A stretch of 64,000 bases of DNA from Prunus persica (GCF_000346465.2 NC_034011.1:6891714-6955713), one strand, 5' to 3'. Positions 27,429 to 39,042 are shown, numbered from the stretch's first letter. Numbers and translations are program-made. The notes: generated by a model from the letters alone, not told the origin.

Positions 27429-27433
27429 CCATC

Positions 27434-28017
27434 ATGCTTCATAAACAGACTGGGATCGGAGTGTGAGGACTTAACAACCTATAGCTAGTAAGTAACCAAT
27501 GAATTTTGCGTTCCATGCCCTTAGAGCCTATTTCATGCCATATAAAGATTTTTGAAGCTTGCAAACAATATCAGGATGAATTGAATCCTCAAAACCTTGT
27601 GGTTGACGCATGTAGACTTCCTCCTCAAGGTCTTCATGCAAAAATACATTTTTGACATCTAACTGCCTCAATTTCCATTTATTCGTTGCAGTAATGCTCA
27701 AGATAAGTCTCACTGTGGTATGCCTGACCACATGACTAAACGTCTCTACAAAGTCGAATCCTGGCTCTTGACTAAAGCCTTGAGCTACTAGTTGAGCCTT
27801 GTGTCTAGCAACTGAACCATCAAATTCTTTTTAATTTTTAAAAAAATACATTTGCTACCTACCATGTTCTTGTTACTAGGATTAGGAACAAGAAGCCAGG
27901 TGCCTTGCATATGCAAAGCATCAACTTCTTCTTGCATTGCCTTCTGCCAATGAGAAGAGGAAGCTGCAACCTTATAGCTTATTAGTTCATCCATATCCAC
28001 AATATAATTAAAACAAG
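27434..28017 (-). pseudogene. Copia reverse transcriptase N-terminal part
   Basis: Minus-strand fragments carry the usual blocks: HWQKAMQEEVDAL, WKLRQLDVKNVFLHEDLEEE (the first catalytic Asp) and EEVYMRQPQGFED, LQKSLYGMK. At least one frameshift near 27830 and stops after YGMK break it. Confidence 0.88.
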
Positions 28018-29072
28018 TGTAATAGCCTTAACACTCAGGGTGAAATTCCCTAGAATGGCCAACTGATCTGTTTCTTAATACTCAAACACCACAGCAGGAT
28101 TGAAATACTGTAACAATCCTGTAAGCAAAAATTCCAGAATATGCAGCAGAATAAATTCAAATAAAAAAACAAACATTTGCACAAGGGACACACGATATGT
28201 TGATGTTGTAAAAAACCTCAAGATGAGGAAAACAACTGCGGACACTATGTCGGAGAACAAATCACTATGAGAAAGAATACAAAAAGGTCTTACAAGTCTC
28301 AACTCACAAGACTAACGCTCACAAGACAGACTTGCCTACTCGCCTTTGCTACTCAACCCAACCAGTGATCTTGTCTTCCTTCGTTAACAAGAGATGGCAC
28401 AACTCTGGTTTCGGCTGCTCACACCTCAAGGCACGATTGCTGATCACCAACATGCATAATGCTCATGAACTCACACATATATAAAAAGATGATGATTTAA
28501 TCACTCATGGAGGCTAACAAGGAACAGCCACATGAGTTTTCAATATAAACTCTCAAAACCCTCTCTGCAAATCTTTTGTCGTTCTTTTTCTTTTCAACAT
28601 TGCAGACACACAAAACAAAATGGCTAAGTTCCTTTCTTGTATTACACGCTTAAAACTAGGTCAGAGACCAAAAAATGCTTTTAGCAAAAATGTGCTTTTT
28701 AACAAATAAATTATTTATTTAAAACAAGCCACTTAATTAAAAACCCAGCCGTAAAGGCAAAAGAACCCATTTGCTTAAATAAGCACCAAACTAAATAATA
28801 TAAAACCATCATTAAAAACTCATTGATGTATGGCACTGGATTATGTAAGGCTGAAATCATATATCAGTCTTATACATCTGACAGCCACTTTTGATGATCT
28901 TGCAAATATGCAAATATGAATGCATGGATGCAAAACATAACTTGGCACTGTGTCTGAGCCACACTAATCCAGGATAGTAGGACGTTACTTGAAAACTGTA
29001 GGTTACACTCAAAGACCTACTCTATGTTTTTGTAACGGGAAATTGCCAATATACCAAAAATTGGTCCTAACA
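28018..29072 (-). mobile_element. ~1 kb dispersed retroelement repeat, copy 2 (inverted)
   Basis: The reverse complement starts TGTTAGGACCAATTTTTGG and matches 15094-16104 over nearly the whole length, including the GTAAGACCTTTTTGTATT and GGCCATTCTAGGGAATT blocks. Unlike copy 1, it has no A-tail. It continues for about 30 bases past the shared end and finishes TATTACA, so TG...CA ends are possible. I could find no direct flanking repeat. It lies where the copia gag/integrase and 5' LTR should be. Confidence 0.8.
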
Positions 29073-29122
29073 CAGGGAACTATCTCTGTTGAACTAATAG
29101 AATCTTTATAGTTAACAGTCTG

Positions 29123-29708
29123 TGATGGCGGTGGCAACAATGACGGTAGTAGCTCTGTTGTTGCTTGTTTGCAGTTTTCTTATTTTGTAATAATTGCATC
29201 AACTCCTTGTGAGTTGGGTATTTGATTGTTTTCTAGTCTCTACTTGTATTTTGTATTTATGAGAGTTAAAAGTTGTAGTTGTATTGGTATATTTTGGCAC
29301 TGTGGTTCATGTCTGGTTTGTTCAACCATGCAGCTTTTATGCCAAAATTTCTTTGGGTTTTTTTGTGGCATGTATCTGGATTAACCATATGTGGTTACTA
29401 TGCTTCTATATTTGTATCACCCTTTTATGGGCATTTGTATTCGCCCTTGTGGCTGATAGTCTTTGTGCCTAATTTATGAATACAATTATCACTTTTCTCT
29501 TAAAATATATATATAACCACTCGAGCAGACTTGAGCAACGCTTGGACCACTTTAATTAGCAACACTCAACCCACTCGAGTGGCTAAAAGTCTTGGATTAA
29601 GTTTTGATATACCCATTGAAAGTGCATTTGAGTCTCACTTTGCCCCCTGAAACTCATTTTGTTTCACTGTACCCTATTTTTCATACATACTTGTCTCAAT
29701 TATCCAAG
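29123..29708. other. Spacer after the copia element
   Basis: Two short overlapping plus-strand frames at 29279-29479 are hydrophobic and show no family or splice context. Nothing else recognised. Confidence 0.35.
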
Positions 29709-30491
29709 GCCGGCCTTGACTTTTGGTTAGCCCGAGGCAATAAACTAAATGAGGCCCCTTCCCTTAGTATACAATTGTGAAAAAACAAAAAACAAAAAAT
29801 AATTTTATGTACGGCATAGAGTGCATGAATAATGATTTTACGATAAACAACTATAGAGCATAATCCTACCTAGTCAATTATAAAGCAGAGTCTAAGTCTC
29901 TTAACAACAAAGTCATTGTCTGTGTATAATCTGGAAATTGAAAAAAATAGTTTGATGAATAGGAACAAATATAAATAAAAAAATTATAAACATAATTACC
30001 TTTTCAATTTCTCATGTTCCTTCCCTCTTGGTCATCATCAATCTCAAAGACAATTTGTGAGTCTTTTAGTGTGAGATTGATTCTTTGGGTCATAATATGA
30101 TATGAGAAAAAAAGGATGAGAGAAACTGAAAATAATGGATAGATTGAAGAGAGATGAGGAAAATGAAGAAAAATAGAGTGGTGGATTATTAAGAGATGGG
30201 TGGATTAAATAGAGTTCTTCTATGGAAAAACTAACTAGGAGAGGAATTGCCTTCTGGGAAGAGGAATCACCTTCCTCAAGCACATGTTGTTTCTGTTTCT
30301 GCGTGGGAAATGAAGAAACCTTCTGGGAAGAAGAAACAAAGAAACCTAATTTAATGGCATGTTGTTTCTGTTTTTTTTTTAAATAAATAAATAAATTGGA
30401 CAATAGTATATATATAATATATAAAAATTTGGGGCCCCTTAACTGGAGGCCCGTGACCAAGGCCCCCTCTCTCGCCCACCCCAAGGCCAGC
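29709..30491. mobile_element. Putative non-autonomous DNA transposon with GCCGGCCTTG ends
   Basis: The left end GCCGGCCTTGACTTTTGG and right end CAAGGCCAGC form a short imperfect inverted pair. GAGGCCCC and GGGGCCCC blocks sit inside each end. Such GGCCGGCC-rich ends are seen in plant hAT-like elements. I found no 8-bp flanking duplication, so boundaries are tentative. The interior has no coding support. Confidence 0.45.
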
Positions 30492-30658
30492 TCTACACTT
30501 ACCTTATTTTCCAAAAATATTAATTAAAAATTTAAATTAGATTAAATATTAAAAACGTTAATATATTTCTAATGTTCGGGAGATGGGTAAGGGGGGTGTG
30601 GGGGTGAGAGTGGTTTGGGTAGTTGGGAAGAAAAAAAAATTAGAGAGACCATTTTCCC

Positions 30659-30697
<39 letters not shown>

Positions 30698-31311
30698 TCA
30701 GAGTGGGTCGGGAAGGGGGGCTCAGGTTTGTGTCGCAAGTAACTAAGAGAGATAGAGAGAAAAGGAGGACAAGGCAGAGGGGGAGGGGTAGGGGTGGGGA
30801 TGCAGTTTTTTGTTTTAATCTTCTTTTTTTAAAAAAATAATAATAATTTTCTTTACATTTTTTTTTTGGATTTTAAGTTTCAAGTTATTTTTAATATTTA
30901 ATTTGATTTAAAATTTAAAATTTTATTTATTTTTTATTAATATTTTTTGAAAAATAGGGTAAAGCCAGACAAGTAGATGGAGTGTCAAAAAAGTTCATTA
31001 ATTATTTAAAAGGTCAGCATAGTCAGGTTGAAATTTGTGGCTTGAAAATTAATATTCTACAGAATTGGGATCTTTGGCTCAATTATGGAGTGTCCCAGTC
31101 TAATTGGCTTGAAGTTGGAAATCAGGTACCTAATTTAATGGACTTTAGAGTATTTAAAGTTTCATTTTTTATGTTGCGTTGGAGTCATTGACTTGGAGTT
31201 TTGCTTTGCACACCAAGGCTATAACACACAAGCCATTCTGCATTTCTTACTTCATCATACATCTCTTCAATTTGTTTTTCTATTATCAAGGGCCAATTTC
31301 CTACGCCAACA
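30492..31311. other. Upstream region of the CC-NBS-LRR gene
   Basis: Includes a (GA)n microsatellite, A/T-rich runs at 30820-30960 and the presumed promoter and 5' UTR. No convincing TATA box within 100 bp of the start. Confidence 0.4.
30661..30693. repeat. (GA)n microsatellite
   Basis: Sixteen uninterrupted GA units within a purine-rich stretch. Confidence 0.97.
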
Positions 31312-34296
31312 ATGGCTGATGCACTCGTTTATGTAGTTCTACAACAATTGGCTTCAACAACATATCAGCAAATAGAAAAAGAGGTGAAATTGGTCTTGGA
31401 TGTTAAGAAAGAAGTTGCAAAAATCACCAGCAATCTCAAAGCTATTCAAGCCGTTCTCGATGATGCAGAGAAGAGGCAAGTGAAGGAAGCCGTCGTGAGA
31501 GATTGGTTGGATAAGCTGACAGATGTATCGTACGAGATGGACGACGTGCTGGACGAGTGGAACACTAAAATTTTGATGCAACAAGTTGACAACCAAGAAA
31601 AAGAAGGTGATATAACTCTTCTTGTTACCAAGAAGAAGGTACGTTTGTTTATTCCCTTCGATTGCTTTTGTTTTGGCCATGTCAGTCGAGTAATTCTTCG
31701 TCGCGACATTAAGCTTAAGCTAAAAGATCTGAATAACAAGTTGACTGTGATTGCTAAAGAACGAAAAGCATATAAGTTTCAACACACAGAAGGAAGAGTT
31801 GAACAACCTGAACGGCAAAAAAGTTCATCGTTTGTTGATATATCTAAGACATTTGGCCGAGAAAATGAAAAAGATATTATAGTAAACAAGTTGTTGAGTG
31901 AGAGTAGTCAAGAAATTGTAACGGGTCCCCTTGTTATCCCCATTGTGGGGATGGGAGGAATGGGAAAGACAACTCTTGCACAACTAGCCTATAATGATGA
32001 AAATGTAAAAGCGCATTTCGAAAGGAGAATATGGGTTTGTGTCTCTGATCCTTTTGATGAGATAAAGATTGCCAAGGCCATCATTGATGGTAATGGAACC
32101 CCAAACTCAGATGAATTGGAAGCTTTCTTGCAATGTATGTCAAAATCTATAGAAGGGGAAAAGTTCCTCCTTGTCCTAGATGATGTGTGGACTCAAGACC
32201 ACAGAAAGTGGGAACAATTAAAGTTACCTTTGCTGAAAGGTGCTATGGGTAGTAGAATACTGGTGACCACACGAAAAGAGGAAGTTGCTATTATGATGGG
32301 AGCAAAGAGGAGCCACATGATCCATTTGAAGCAATTGAGTGAAGAATCATGTTGGTCCTTATTTTATCACCTTGCATTCTTTGACAAGGAAGAAGATGAA
32401 TCTAATGTGTTTGAAGCTATTGGTAAGGAAATTGTCAAAAAGTGTAAGGGTTTGCCTCTTGCTGCAAAGGCTTTAGGTAGTCTCATGCGCTTTAAGAAAA
32501 CTAAGAAAGAATGGGAAGATGTCTTGCGCAGTGAGATATGGGAACTTGAAGAGGTTGAACAAGAAGTTTTTCAACCGTTATTGCTAAGTTATTATGATTT
32601 GGCGTCGGGGGTCAAACGTTGTCTTTTGTATTGTGTTATTTTTCCAAAAGATTATGAGTTCAATAAAGATAATTTGATTGAGTTGTGGATGTCACAAGAT
32701 TATCTTAGTTTGGAAAGAAACCAAGAAAAGGAAATAGTAGGTGAAAACTATTTCAATAACTTAGTAATGCGGTCATGGTTTCAAGATTTTAAGAAAGATG
32801 ACAACGGCAATACTACCGTCAAAATGCATGATATTGTGCATGACTTTGTGCAGTTTCTTAACCAAAGGGAATGTTACATCATGATTGTCAAGGATGCTAA
32901 CAAGAGAATTGAGCTACCAAGTGATAAGGTCCGCCATTTGACCTTAATCCTTGCATCGGATAACCAAATTGCATGTTCTATTTCATTATCACCTCCTGTT
33001 TCATTTGACAATTGCAAAGTTCTGCGCACCCTGTCATGTTTTGATTCAAGAATCACTAGCTTAGACCCAGATCTCATTTTGCAATTGAAAGGCCTTAGGA
33101 CATTAAATTTGAGTGGTAACATTTTCAATGAACTTCCAAAGGAGATTGGCGAATTGATACATTTGAGGTACATTGATTTGTCTGGTAATCATCATATGAA
33201 TGAATTACCAAACACTATGTGTAATTTATACAATCTACAAACCTTGCACCTCACTGGGTGCAGGCAGCTTGCAAAACTACCTAAGGCCATAGGGAAGCTG
33301 ATTAACTTAAGGCATCTTCATATTAAGAGCTGTTATGCGTTGAAGTACTTGCCAAAAGGGATTGGGAGATTAAGAAGTCTGCAGGTATTAGATGGGTTTA
33401 GTGTATGTGCTGCTGACAACAGTGAAACACTCCAGTTAGGTGATCTGGGAATCTTGGACAAGCTTCAGGGTAGCCTTTTTATCAAAGGGCTGGGGAATGT
33501 GAGAGACGCTAGTGAGGCTGAGAAAGCACAATTAGCGAATAAAAGACACATCCTTTGTTTGGAACTAGATTTTTCGAATGGAGATAAGCGACGACAAGGA
33601 GAAAGAGATGGAGAAATGCTGAGTTTCTTAGAACCACCTCAAAGTTTGGAATTTTTAAGCATTAGTTGTTACTGTGGCGGCACCTTCAGCTCTCCCAACT
33701 GGATGATTTCTCTACCTAATTTGAGAACCCTTGTTCTTCGTTCTTGGAAAAATTGTGATTTTTTGCCTCCTCTTGGGAAATTGCCGTCCCTTCAAATATT
33801 GAGCATAGATGATATGCCTAGTGTGAGAAAGGTTGGAGCTGAATTTTTGGGAATAAAAGAAACTTCAGCATTGTTAAAATCATCCTCACCAACTGTTTCA
33901 TTCCCAAAATTGAAAAAGCTCAGCTTCTCTGGAATGTGTAGTTGGGAAGAATGGGAAGGAGTGGGAGGGTCTGCGGAAGAGGATTCTGAAGTTAGAATAA
34001 TGCCATGCCTTTCTTCATTGGATATTCTTAAGGCAGACAGCCTACAAACACTGCCCGACTTCCTGCGAAAGACACCACTGCGCGATTTGACTATCTATAA
34101 ATGCTCTGTATTTCTTGAACACAGTTGCCAAGAACGCAGAGGAGAGGAGCATCTCAAGATTTCTCACATCCCAAACATCGAAATTAACTATAAGAGTGTT
34201 CGAGAAGACGGAGTTTGGATCCAGCAAGAGGATGAAACCGAGGAAACGGATAGTTCTGACTCTGATGAGGATGATGATGGGATTGCACAAGAATAG
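31312..34296 (+). CDS. CC-NBS-LRR (NLR) disease-resistance-like protein, RGA type
   Basis: One uninterrupted exon encodes 994 aa, the usual size for this class. Residues 5-95 form the Rx-like coiled coil, with the MDDVLDEW version of the EDVID motif (76-83). The NB-ARC domain is complete: P-loop GMGGMGKTT (213-221), RNBS-A with WVCVSDPFD (241-249), kinase-2 LLVLDDVW (286-293), RNBS-B GSRILVTTR (313-321), GLPLAAKALG (379-388), RNBS-D CVIFPKDYEF (441-450) and MHD (505-507). LRRs follow from about 560 to 960. The last ~25 residues are unusually acidic (DETEETDSSDSDEDDDG). In the family, ADP/ATP exchange at NB-ARC switches on a resistosome after pathogen recognition. All key residues are present, so it is probably functional. 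It is related to the broken copy at 62756, with closest similarity in the N-terminal 150 residues. Confidence 0.96.
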   Translation: MADALVYVVLQQLASTTYQQIEKEVKLVLDVKKEVAKITSNLKAIQAVLDDAEKRQVKEAVVRDWLDKLTDVSYEMDDVLDEWNTKILMQQVDNQEKEGDITLLVTKKKVRLFIPFDCFCFGHVSRVILRRDIKLKLKDLNNKLTVIAKERKAYKFQHTEGRVEQPERQKSSSFVDISKTFGRENEKDIIVNKLLSESSQEIVTGPLVIPIVGMGGMGKTTLAQLAYNDENVKAHFERRIWVCVSDPFDEIKIAKAIIDGNGTPNSDELEAFLQCMSKSIEGEKFLLVLDDVWTQDHRKWEQLKLPLLKGAMGSRILVTTRKEEVAIMMGAKRSHMIHLKQLSEESCWSLFYHLAFFDKEEDESNVFEAIGKEIVKKCKGLPLAAKALGSLMRFKKTKKEWEDVLRSEIWELEEVEQEVFQPLLLSYYDLASGVKRCLLYCVIFPKDYEFNKDNLIELWMSQDYLSLERNQEKEIVGENYFNNLVMRSWFQDFKKDDNGNTTVKMHDIVHDFVQFLNQRECYIMIVKDANKRIELPSDKVRHLTLILASDNQIACSISLSPPVSFDNCKVLRTLSCFDSRITSLDPDLILQLKGLRTLNLSGNIFNELPKEIGELIHLRYIDLSGNHHMNELPNTMCNLYNLQTLHLTGCRQLAKLPKAIGKLINLRHLHIKSCYALKYLPKGIGRLRSLQVLDGFSVCAADNSETLQLGDLGILDKLQGSLFIKGLGNVRDASEAEKAQLANKRHILCLELDFSNGDKRRQGERDGEMLSFLEPPQSLEFLSISCYCGGTFSSPNWMISLPNLRTLVLRSWKNCDFLPPLGKLPSLQILSIDDMPSVRKVGAEFLGIKETSALLKSSSPTVSFPKLKKLSFSGMCSWEEWEGVGGSAEEDSEVRIMPCLSSLDILKADSLQTLPDFLRKTPLRDLTIYKCSVFLEHSCQERRGEEHLKISHIPNIEINYKSVREDGVWIQQEDETEETDSSDSDEDDDGIAQE

Positions 34297-36318
34297 GATG
34301 TCGTGTATTACAAGTCATCTTAGCTGCATTTCCATAGGTGCTCTGCCAATCCCCTGTTCACTCCTTCTGGTAAAAAACTAAGCTCTTATTTGTGTATTGA
34401 TATACTTGATTACCATATTTAATTACTTTTCAGTAGTCTCTGGGTTTGAGCTGCCCAATAATAACAATTTAAGGTGAGTACTATATGCAGAAAATGATTA
34501 TCTATGGTCATTTAAATAGCAGCAAGTATTGCAAGCATCTATTTGGGAGGCAGAATTTAAAGTTGCAGTGGCTGGAGTCCCCAAGACATGATGCCCTTCT
34601 GGTATTTGTTACGCGCAAAATTTAATTGTAAACTTGATTGCATATGCTCCACGTCGAAATGAAAATTCCGAATTAATCTCTAGGTAGTATGGAATTGATT
34701 TTCATTTAATTCTAGTTGACAATTCCCTTAATCAATGATCTTCTGCAGAAGAACATCACCATGCTTCATGCACAGATCATTCTGAAGCATAAAGAATTAA
34801 AAACAGCAATGGAGTTGACAAGTCCCTTAATACAGGTTTAACATTTTGACAAGTCATTTCATCTTCTTGCTGCAATCCAATGGTTACAAGTGTTGGTTGC
34901 TAGTTTGCTGAACTGTCAAATTATGATTGAACCAAGCTGGAAAAACCAATTATTTGCATTTTGATTAACAGATCCTAAGTAGGATTTTCAAGTGGTGCAA
35001 CATCATCAAGGAATTTGGTCCAGCATTCTGGCAAACATTTGACTGATTGATGAGGCTCTTACCTAAGCTAGGTAACTGGTTTTCAGTATCTTCTGTAATC
35101 TTATTCCTATGATGTAGTTTAAAGGCTCAAATTTAAAGTTACTGGTTATGAAATTCAAATGTTACTTGGTTGTGATATCGAATGCCCATGTCATAGGCAT
35201 GGGATTTTGTTATTTCAGTGGCTGAAGCTTTTCATGGCATGGAAGCTGATTTGGATGCTCTACCCGGAAACAGAATGGGACTGGAAGTTTATGTGGGAGC
35301 TGCATCTTCTCCTAAGCTACTTCTGCTGACTCATTTGTTTTGGCATGCTCCCCTAACCAATGAGCTGTGAGAGGACTACTTTCAACAGGGGGAAAAAAAA
35401 AGAAATGACATGAACAAGACTCATATTAACACAAATTGGATCCCGCCAGCTCCCTTCCCCCTCTTAATCTGAAGGATGGCAGCACCGATGCATCTGAATT
35501 TTCTCACTTTTCTGATGAGTTGATGCACACACAAGGTCTTAATCAAGGAATTGGCCGGCTCAAATGTTTTATATTACAATGTCATACAACTACCTTTTTG
35601 GGGGGACAATGTCAATATACAATTACTAGATGTATGGCTATGACTAGAATTTAGAGAGCAAAACGTGCATTTATGTATTGGTGAAGGTATCTCTATGAAA
35701 TTAAAAATGTAAAGAAATCTTCGATCTATGGCGTGTCATGCATCATCTCTATGTGTTGGTAGCCTGTACATGTCATGTTTTATTATATAAATGTAACGTC
35801 TAGAAAGACAAGTTGGCAAGTTAGACTACGGTAAGCTGATAAACTGATCAACAAAGGTGGAGTATAATTATTTAACTGGTAAACAAAGTTGTACCTCAAA
35901 AGGAAAAAAAAATGGTAAACAAAGTCTTTCCTAAGCATCCTTTTGATAAGTAGGAGACGTTGCAAACACTTCTGTACAACCTTTTCATAAAATGCATAAC
36001 CAAATGAAAAAAAAAAACTTTCTCATAGAACTTGATCATGTCCTATGCATATCCGAACGAAGGCAGATCACAAGAAATGAAGCGGCTACTACGCTGGGGT
36101 GGGGGCTTGGTTGGCTCCCTAAATTTTCTCATTGTCGTATTGACTTGGGTTGAGCCACATAGAAAGGTTTAACAAGGAACCTAAAAACCAGGTAAACTCA
36201 TTTTCGTTGCTGGTGGTTCGGTGAAGGTAGTGTTGATGTGTAACCCTTAAGCTGAAAACCTTGGAGCCAAAGTCACAAGGTCTGTTTTCATTTCATTTTA
36301 TAAGTTTTAATTTTCTGA
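34297..36318. other. 3' region of the NLR and spacer
   Basis: No gene recognised. The 72-codon plus-strand frame at 35436-35654 has no family or codon support. An A-rich run lies at 35389-35402. Confidence 0.4.
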
Positions 36319-36634
36319 TGTAACCTGAGCCATTGGATTATAGTCCAAGTGCTCTCTTATCTAGCCTAGTGTCAGATTATGACAAGTGGGATCATCTCAT
36401 AGGATGATAGGAACAAAGGTTGGGATTTAATCTCTGTGTACATCTGTTAGAGAAGTAGCTCACTTCTCTCTCTCATACGAATATACATGAATAGTGGAAT
36501 GGAATGGATAGTAATCTCCTGCTTTTCTATTTCAGAGCAACGTTCTCTTTCTCATACTCTCTCTGTGATCTCTTTCTTCCTCTCAAACATCCAAAATACT
36601 CAAAAACCAATTACTGAAACTATGAATTCTTACA
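36319..36634 (+). repeat. 5' LTR of a second copia element (left boundary approximate)
   Basis: Ends in TTCTTACA immediately before a primer binding site. It starts at or near TGTAACCTGAGCC (or TGATGTAACC at 36316). The 3' portion is CT-rich leader-like sequence. No 3' LTR is found in the window. Confidence 0.6.
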
Positions 36635-36650
36635 TGGCCTCAGAGCCATG
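36635..36650 (+). other. Primer binding site (initiator tRNA-Met type)
   Basis: TGGCCTCAGAGCCATG closely resembles the plant copia primer site TGGTATCAGAGC, with differences at two positions, and abuts the LTR end. Confidence 0.75.
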
Positions 36651-36765
36651 TTTGATTGCTTGAGATGGGCGTGAATCTGTGAACAGGGAGTTGGAATCTA
36701 TTCGAGTTGGGTCTGAGCTCCTTCGACGATCGCAGTTGTGATTTCTTGAGTTCTGAAGCATTAGG

Positions 36766-37640
36766 ATGAAAATCATTCTGAAATCTCATGGAATGTGGGA
36801 TCTGGTTGAACATGGTTTCGATGCTTCAGATCCAAAGAAGGAGAAGAAGATAGAAGAGACTAAGGTTGCTGAGAAGTCTACGATGGCTTAGCTTCTGATG
36901 AAGGATGCTCGTGCACTTGGGCTGATCCAAAGTGCTGTCTCAGATTAGCTCTTCCCCAGAATTGTGAATGAGGAGACCTCAAAGGGTGCTTGGGATATTC
37001 TGAAGCTGGAATTCAGAGGAGATAAACATGTACGAAATGTAAAATTGCAAGGATTGCATAGAGAATTTGAATATACTCGCACGAAAGATAGTGAATCCCT
37101 ATATGTATATCTTGCTAGATTGTTTGATATAATGAATCACATGAAGAGTTATGGTGAGGAACTATCTAAAGAGAGAGTTGTGCAGAAATTACTGTTTCAT
37201 TTGCCAAAATCATATGATTCTATCTGCTCTGTGATTGAACATTCTAAGGATCTTGAAACTCTTGAAGTTCAAGAGGTGGTTGCCTCTCTGAAGAGCTTTG
37301 AGCTCAGATTGGATCGACATACTGAGAACTCTATAGAAAGGGCTTTTACTAGTCTGAATGTTGAGGGGAAAAATCCTAGAGTGAAGGTTCTTCTGGAGAT
37401 CAAAAATCTCAGAAGAATTGGAAATCCAACGATGAGAACAAAACGGCTTGTAGGCACTGTGATAAATTGCATTTTGGCAAGTATTGGTTTGAAGGGAAGC
37501 CTAAATGCAAAGGGTGTGGGAAATTTGGACATTTTCTCAGAGAGTGTCATGGAAATAAAAATGTACATAAATTGAACTGTGCAAATCAGGTTAAAGAAAC
37601 TGGAACCCTGTTCTATGCATGCAATGCTGTGATAGATGTG
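36766..37640 (+). pseudogene. Copia gag remnant
   Basis: Reads as a copia capsid (UBN2-type) domain: an early segment with two in-frame stops, then an open frame 36964-37575 with KGAWDILKLEFRGD and LFHLPKSYDSICSVIE. After a frame change comes a complete CX2CX4HX4C zinc knuckle (CKGCGKFGHFLREC, about 37506-37547). The reading is cut at 37641 by another LTR-type insertion, and no pol follows. Known role of gag is particle formation and RNA packaging; this copy cannot make the full protein. Confidence 0.85.
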
Positions 37641-39042
37641 TGTTGAGGCCCAAAAATTCCACAGCTTGGCCCAAATATATTCTCGGCTCAATGCGATACC
37701 TTATTGAGAAGAAACTCGATTTGGGCACGCGAAATTATACTTTCTTAGGAAAAAGGGGGTGTTAGCGTAAGAAAGGGGAGGTTTGCAAGAAGATTTTGCT
37801 GAGAAGAGAGAGAAAGAACAATGTTCTTCCGGCAGCTTGACAGAAATTCTATCAGATGTGAGAGTGATCTGCCAGAAGTGGAAAATGGAGAAGAATGGTG
37901 AATAGTGCACGAGATTGCTGGATTTTTGCAGGCAAGAGAGGAAGCTTGCTCTCTGGATGTGGGTTGTTTTCGTTGGGTAGAAGATGCCTCATTTTACAGC
38001 CGCTGGAAACCATCCTTTCCCAAGAAACCCTAATGGTTTCTACCCAATTTGGCCAAGCTTTTCCCTTCCCTTCTCTTCTCCTCCCTTGACTTTTCCGATC
38101 TTGGTGAAATTTCCGCTGCCTATTTGCACAAAATCAGGAATTTTTGGAAGCTTAAGGCCCATTTTCCCGCAGCTGTTTCAGTGGAAGACTCTCATTCTTA
38201 GCTATTTTTCTTCTTCTTTCCTTCCTCCTTCCCTGGCTAGATCTAGTGAAGGAAAGCAAATGAATGTACATGCTGGTTTGAAGGGTGCTCCTCCTTTTGG
38301 CAGCTTGCATGCTAATATCCCTTGGTTCCTTGAACGTTTTTTGCTTTCAAACTTGCTCCCCCCATGTGCTGGAATCTCCAAGCAGCTTTGTTCAATGAAC
38401 CTTCAGACCTCCCCTTTGTGGCCTTTGTGCTTCCAGCCAACTCTAAGGCTTTTGTAGCTCATTATGGTAATTGTATGGGCCAAGGTGGTTCATTAAGTAA
38501 GTGAGCTATTTTTATTAAACGTTGGGCATTTTTGTTAATAGGCTATTTTGATTGGGCTATTTTTTCCTCTTTTGTGCTCACCCACATGTTTGGGCCTAAG
38601 AAATGGGTTTGAGTCCCGAGGCTTCCAAGCGACCCGAGACTTCCATTTCTTGGCCCATCAATGGGCATGATGTCAATTTATTACCATTCATACCATAACC
38701 CACTCAAGCAAGTCCTTGCATTTGAGTGGCTTGGGCCCACTTAGACTTGTAGCGTGGTTGGGTGCGAAATAACAATTTCGTGCTTGGCATGGCATGTCGC
38801 ATGTTTTAATTTTATCGTCCTTAGGAAAGGCTGCTATATTTAATTTCGGCATGGGCTTGTAGAGCCGGTATATTTTATCTCAACTCCTAGCATGACGAAT
38901 TATTTATTTAGCATGGCACGTGAACTGCAACTCGCATGTGGCGAGTTTTCGTATACTCCGCCTTACGCCTTTTCTTAATAAAGTGTCGTTTTGGGCTGAT
39001 AATTTATTTGGGCCCAACCATGGATTTTTTTGGGCTTCAACA
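37641..39042. mobile_element. Second LTR-type element related to 16226-17979 (1402 bp)
   Basis: Starts TGTTGAGGCCCAAAAATTCC and ends TTTTTTTGGGCTTCAACA, so TG...CA with a 15-17 bp inverted terminal match. It shares ordered blocks with the solo LTR at 16226: the CTTGCTCTCTGGATGTGGGT, CACATGTTTGGGCC, CCATCAATGGGC and GGCTTGGGCCCACTTA phrases. The flanks (ATGTG left, CATGG right) do not form a perfect duplication, suggesting decay or rearrangement at one side. Confidence 0.75.

Larger units (their letters stand above)
25801..29117 (-). mobile_element. Decayed Ty1/copia retrotransposon, minus orientation, with nested insertions
   Basis: GTCTG lies directly outside both ends (25796-25800 and 29118-29122), defining the whole insertion. 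The 3' LTR is 25801-25998. The 5' LTR is reduced to about 30 bp at 29091-29117 (AATCTTTATAGTTAACA against AATCTTTACTGTTAACA). Between them, read on the minus strand, come reverse transcriptase and RNase H fragments with stops and frameshifts. Gag, protease and integrase are absent. A solo LTR (26836-27428) and a ~1 kb repeat (28018-29072) have landed inside. Confidence 0.9.

Noticed and set aside
30044..30514. 156-codon minus frame
   Set aside because: Low-complexity Ser/Phe-rich reading inside the putative GCCGGCC-ended element; no family resemblance.
35436..35654. 72-codon plus frame after the NLR
   Set aside because: No homologue recognised, no splice context, ordinary chance length.
37984..38457. 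157-codon plus frame
   Set aside because: Lies within the LTR-type element, CT-rich, with no domain; the related LTR at 16226 does not conserve it.
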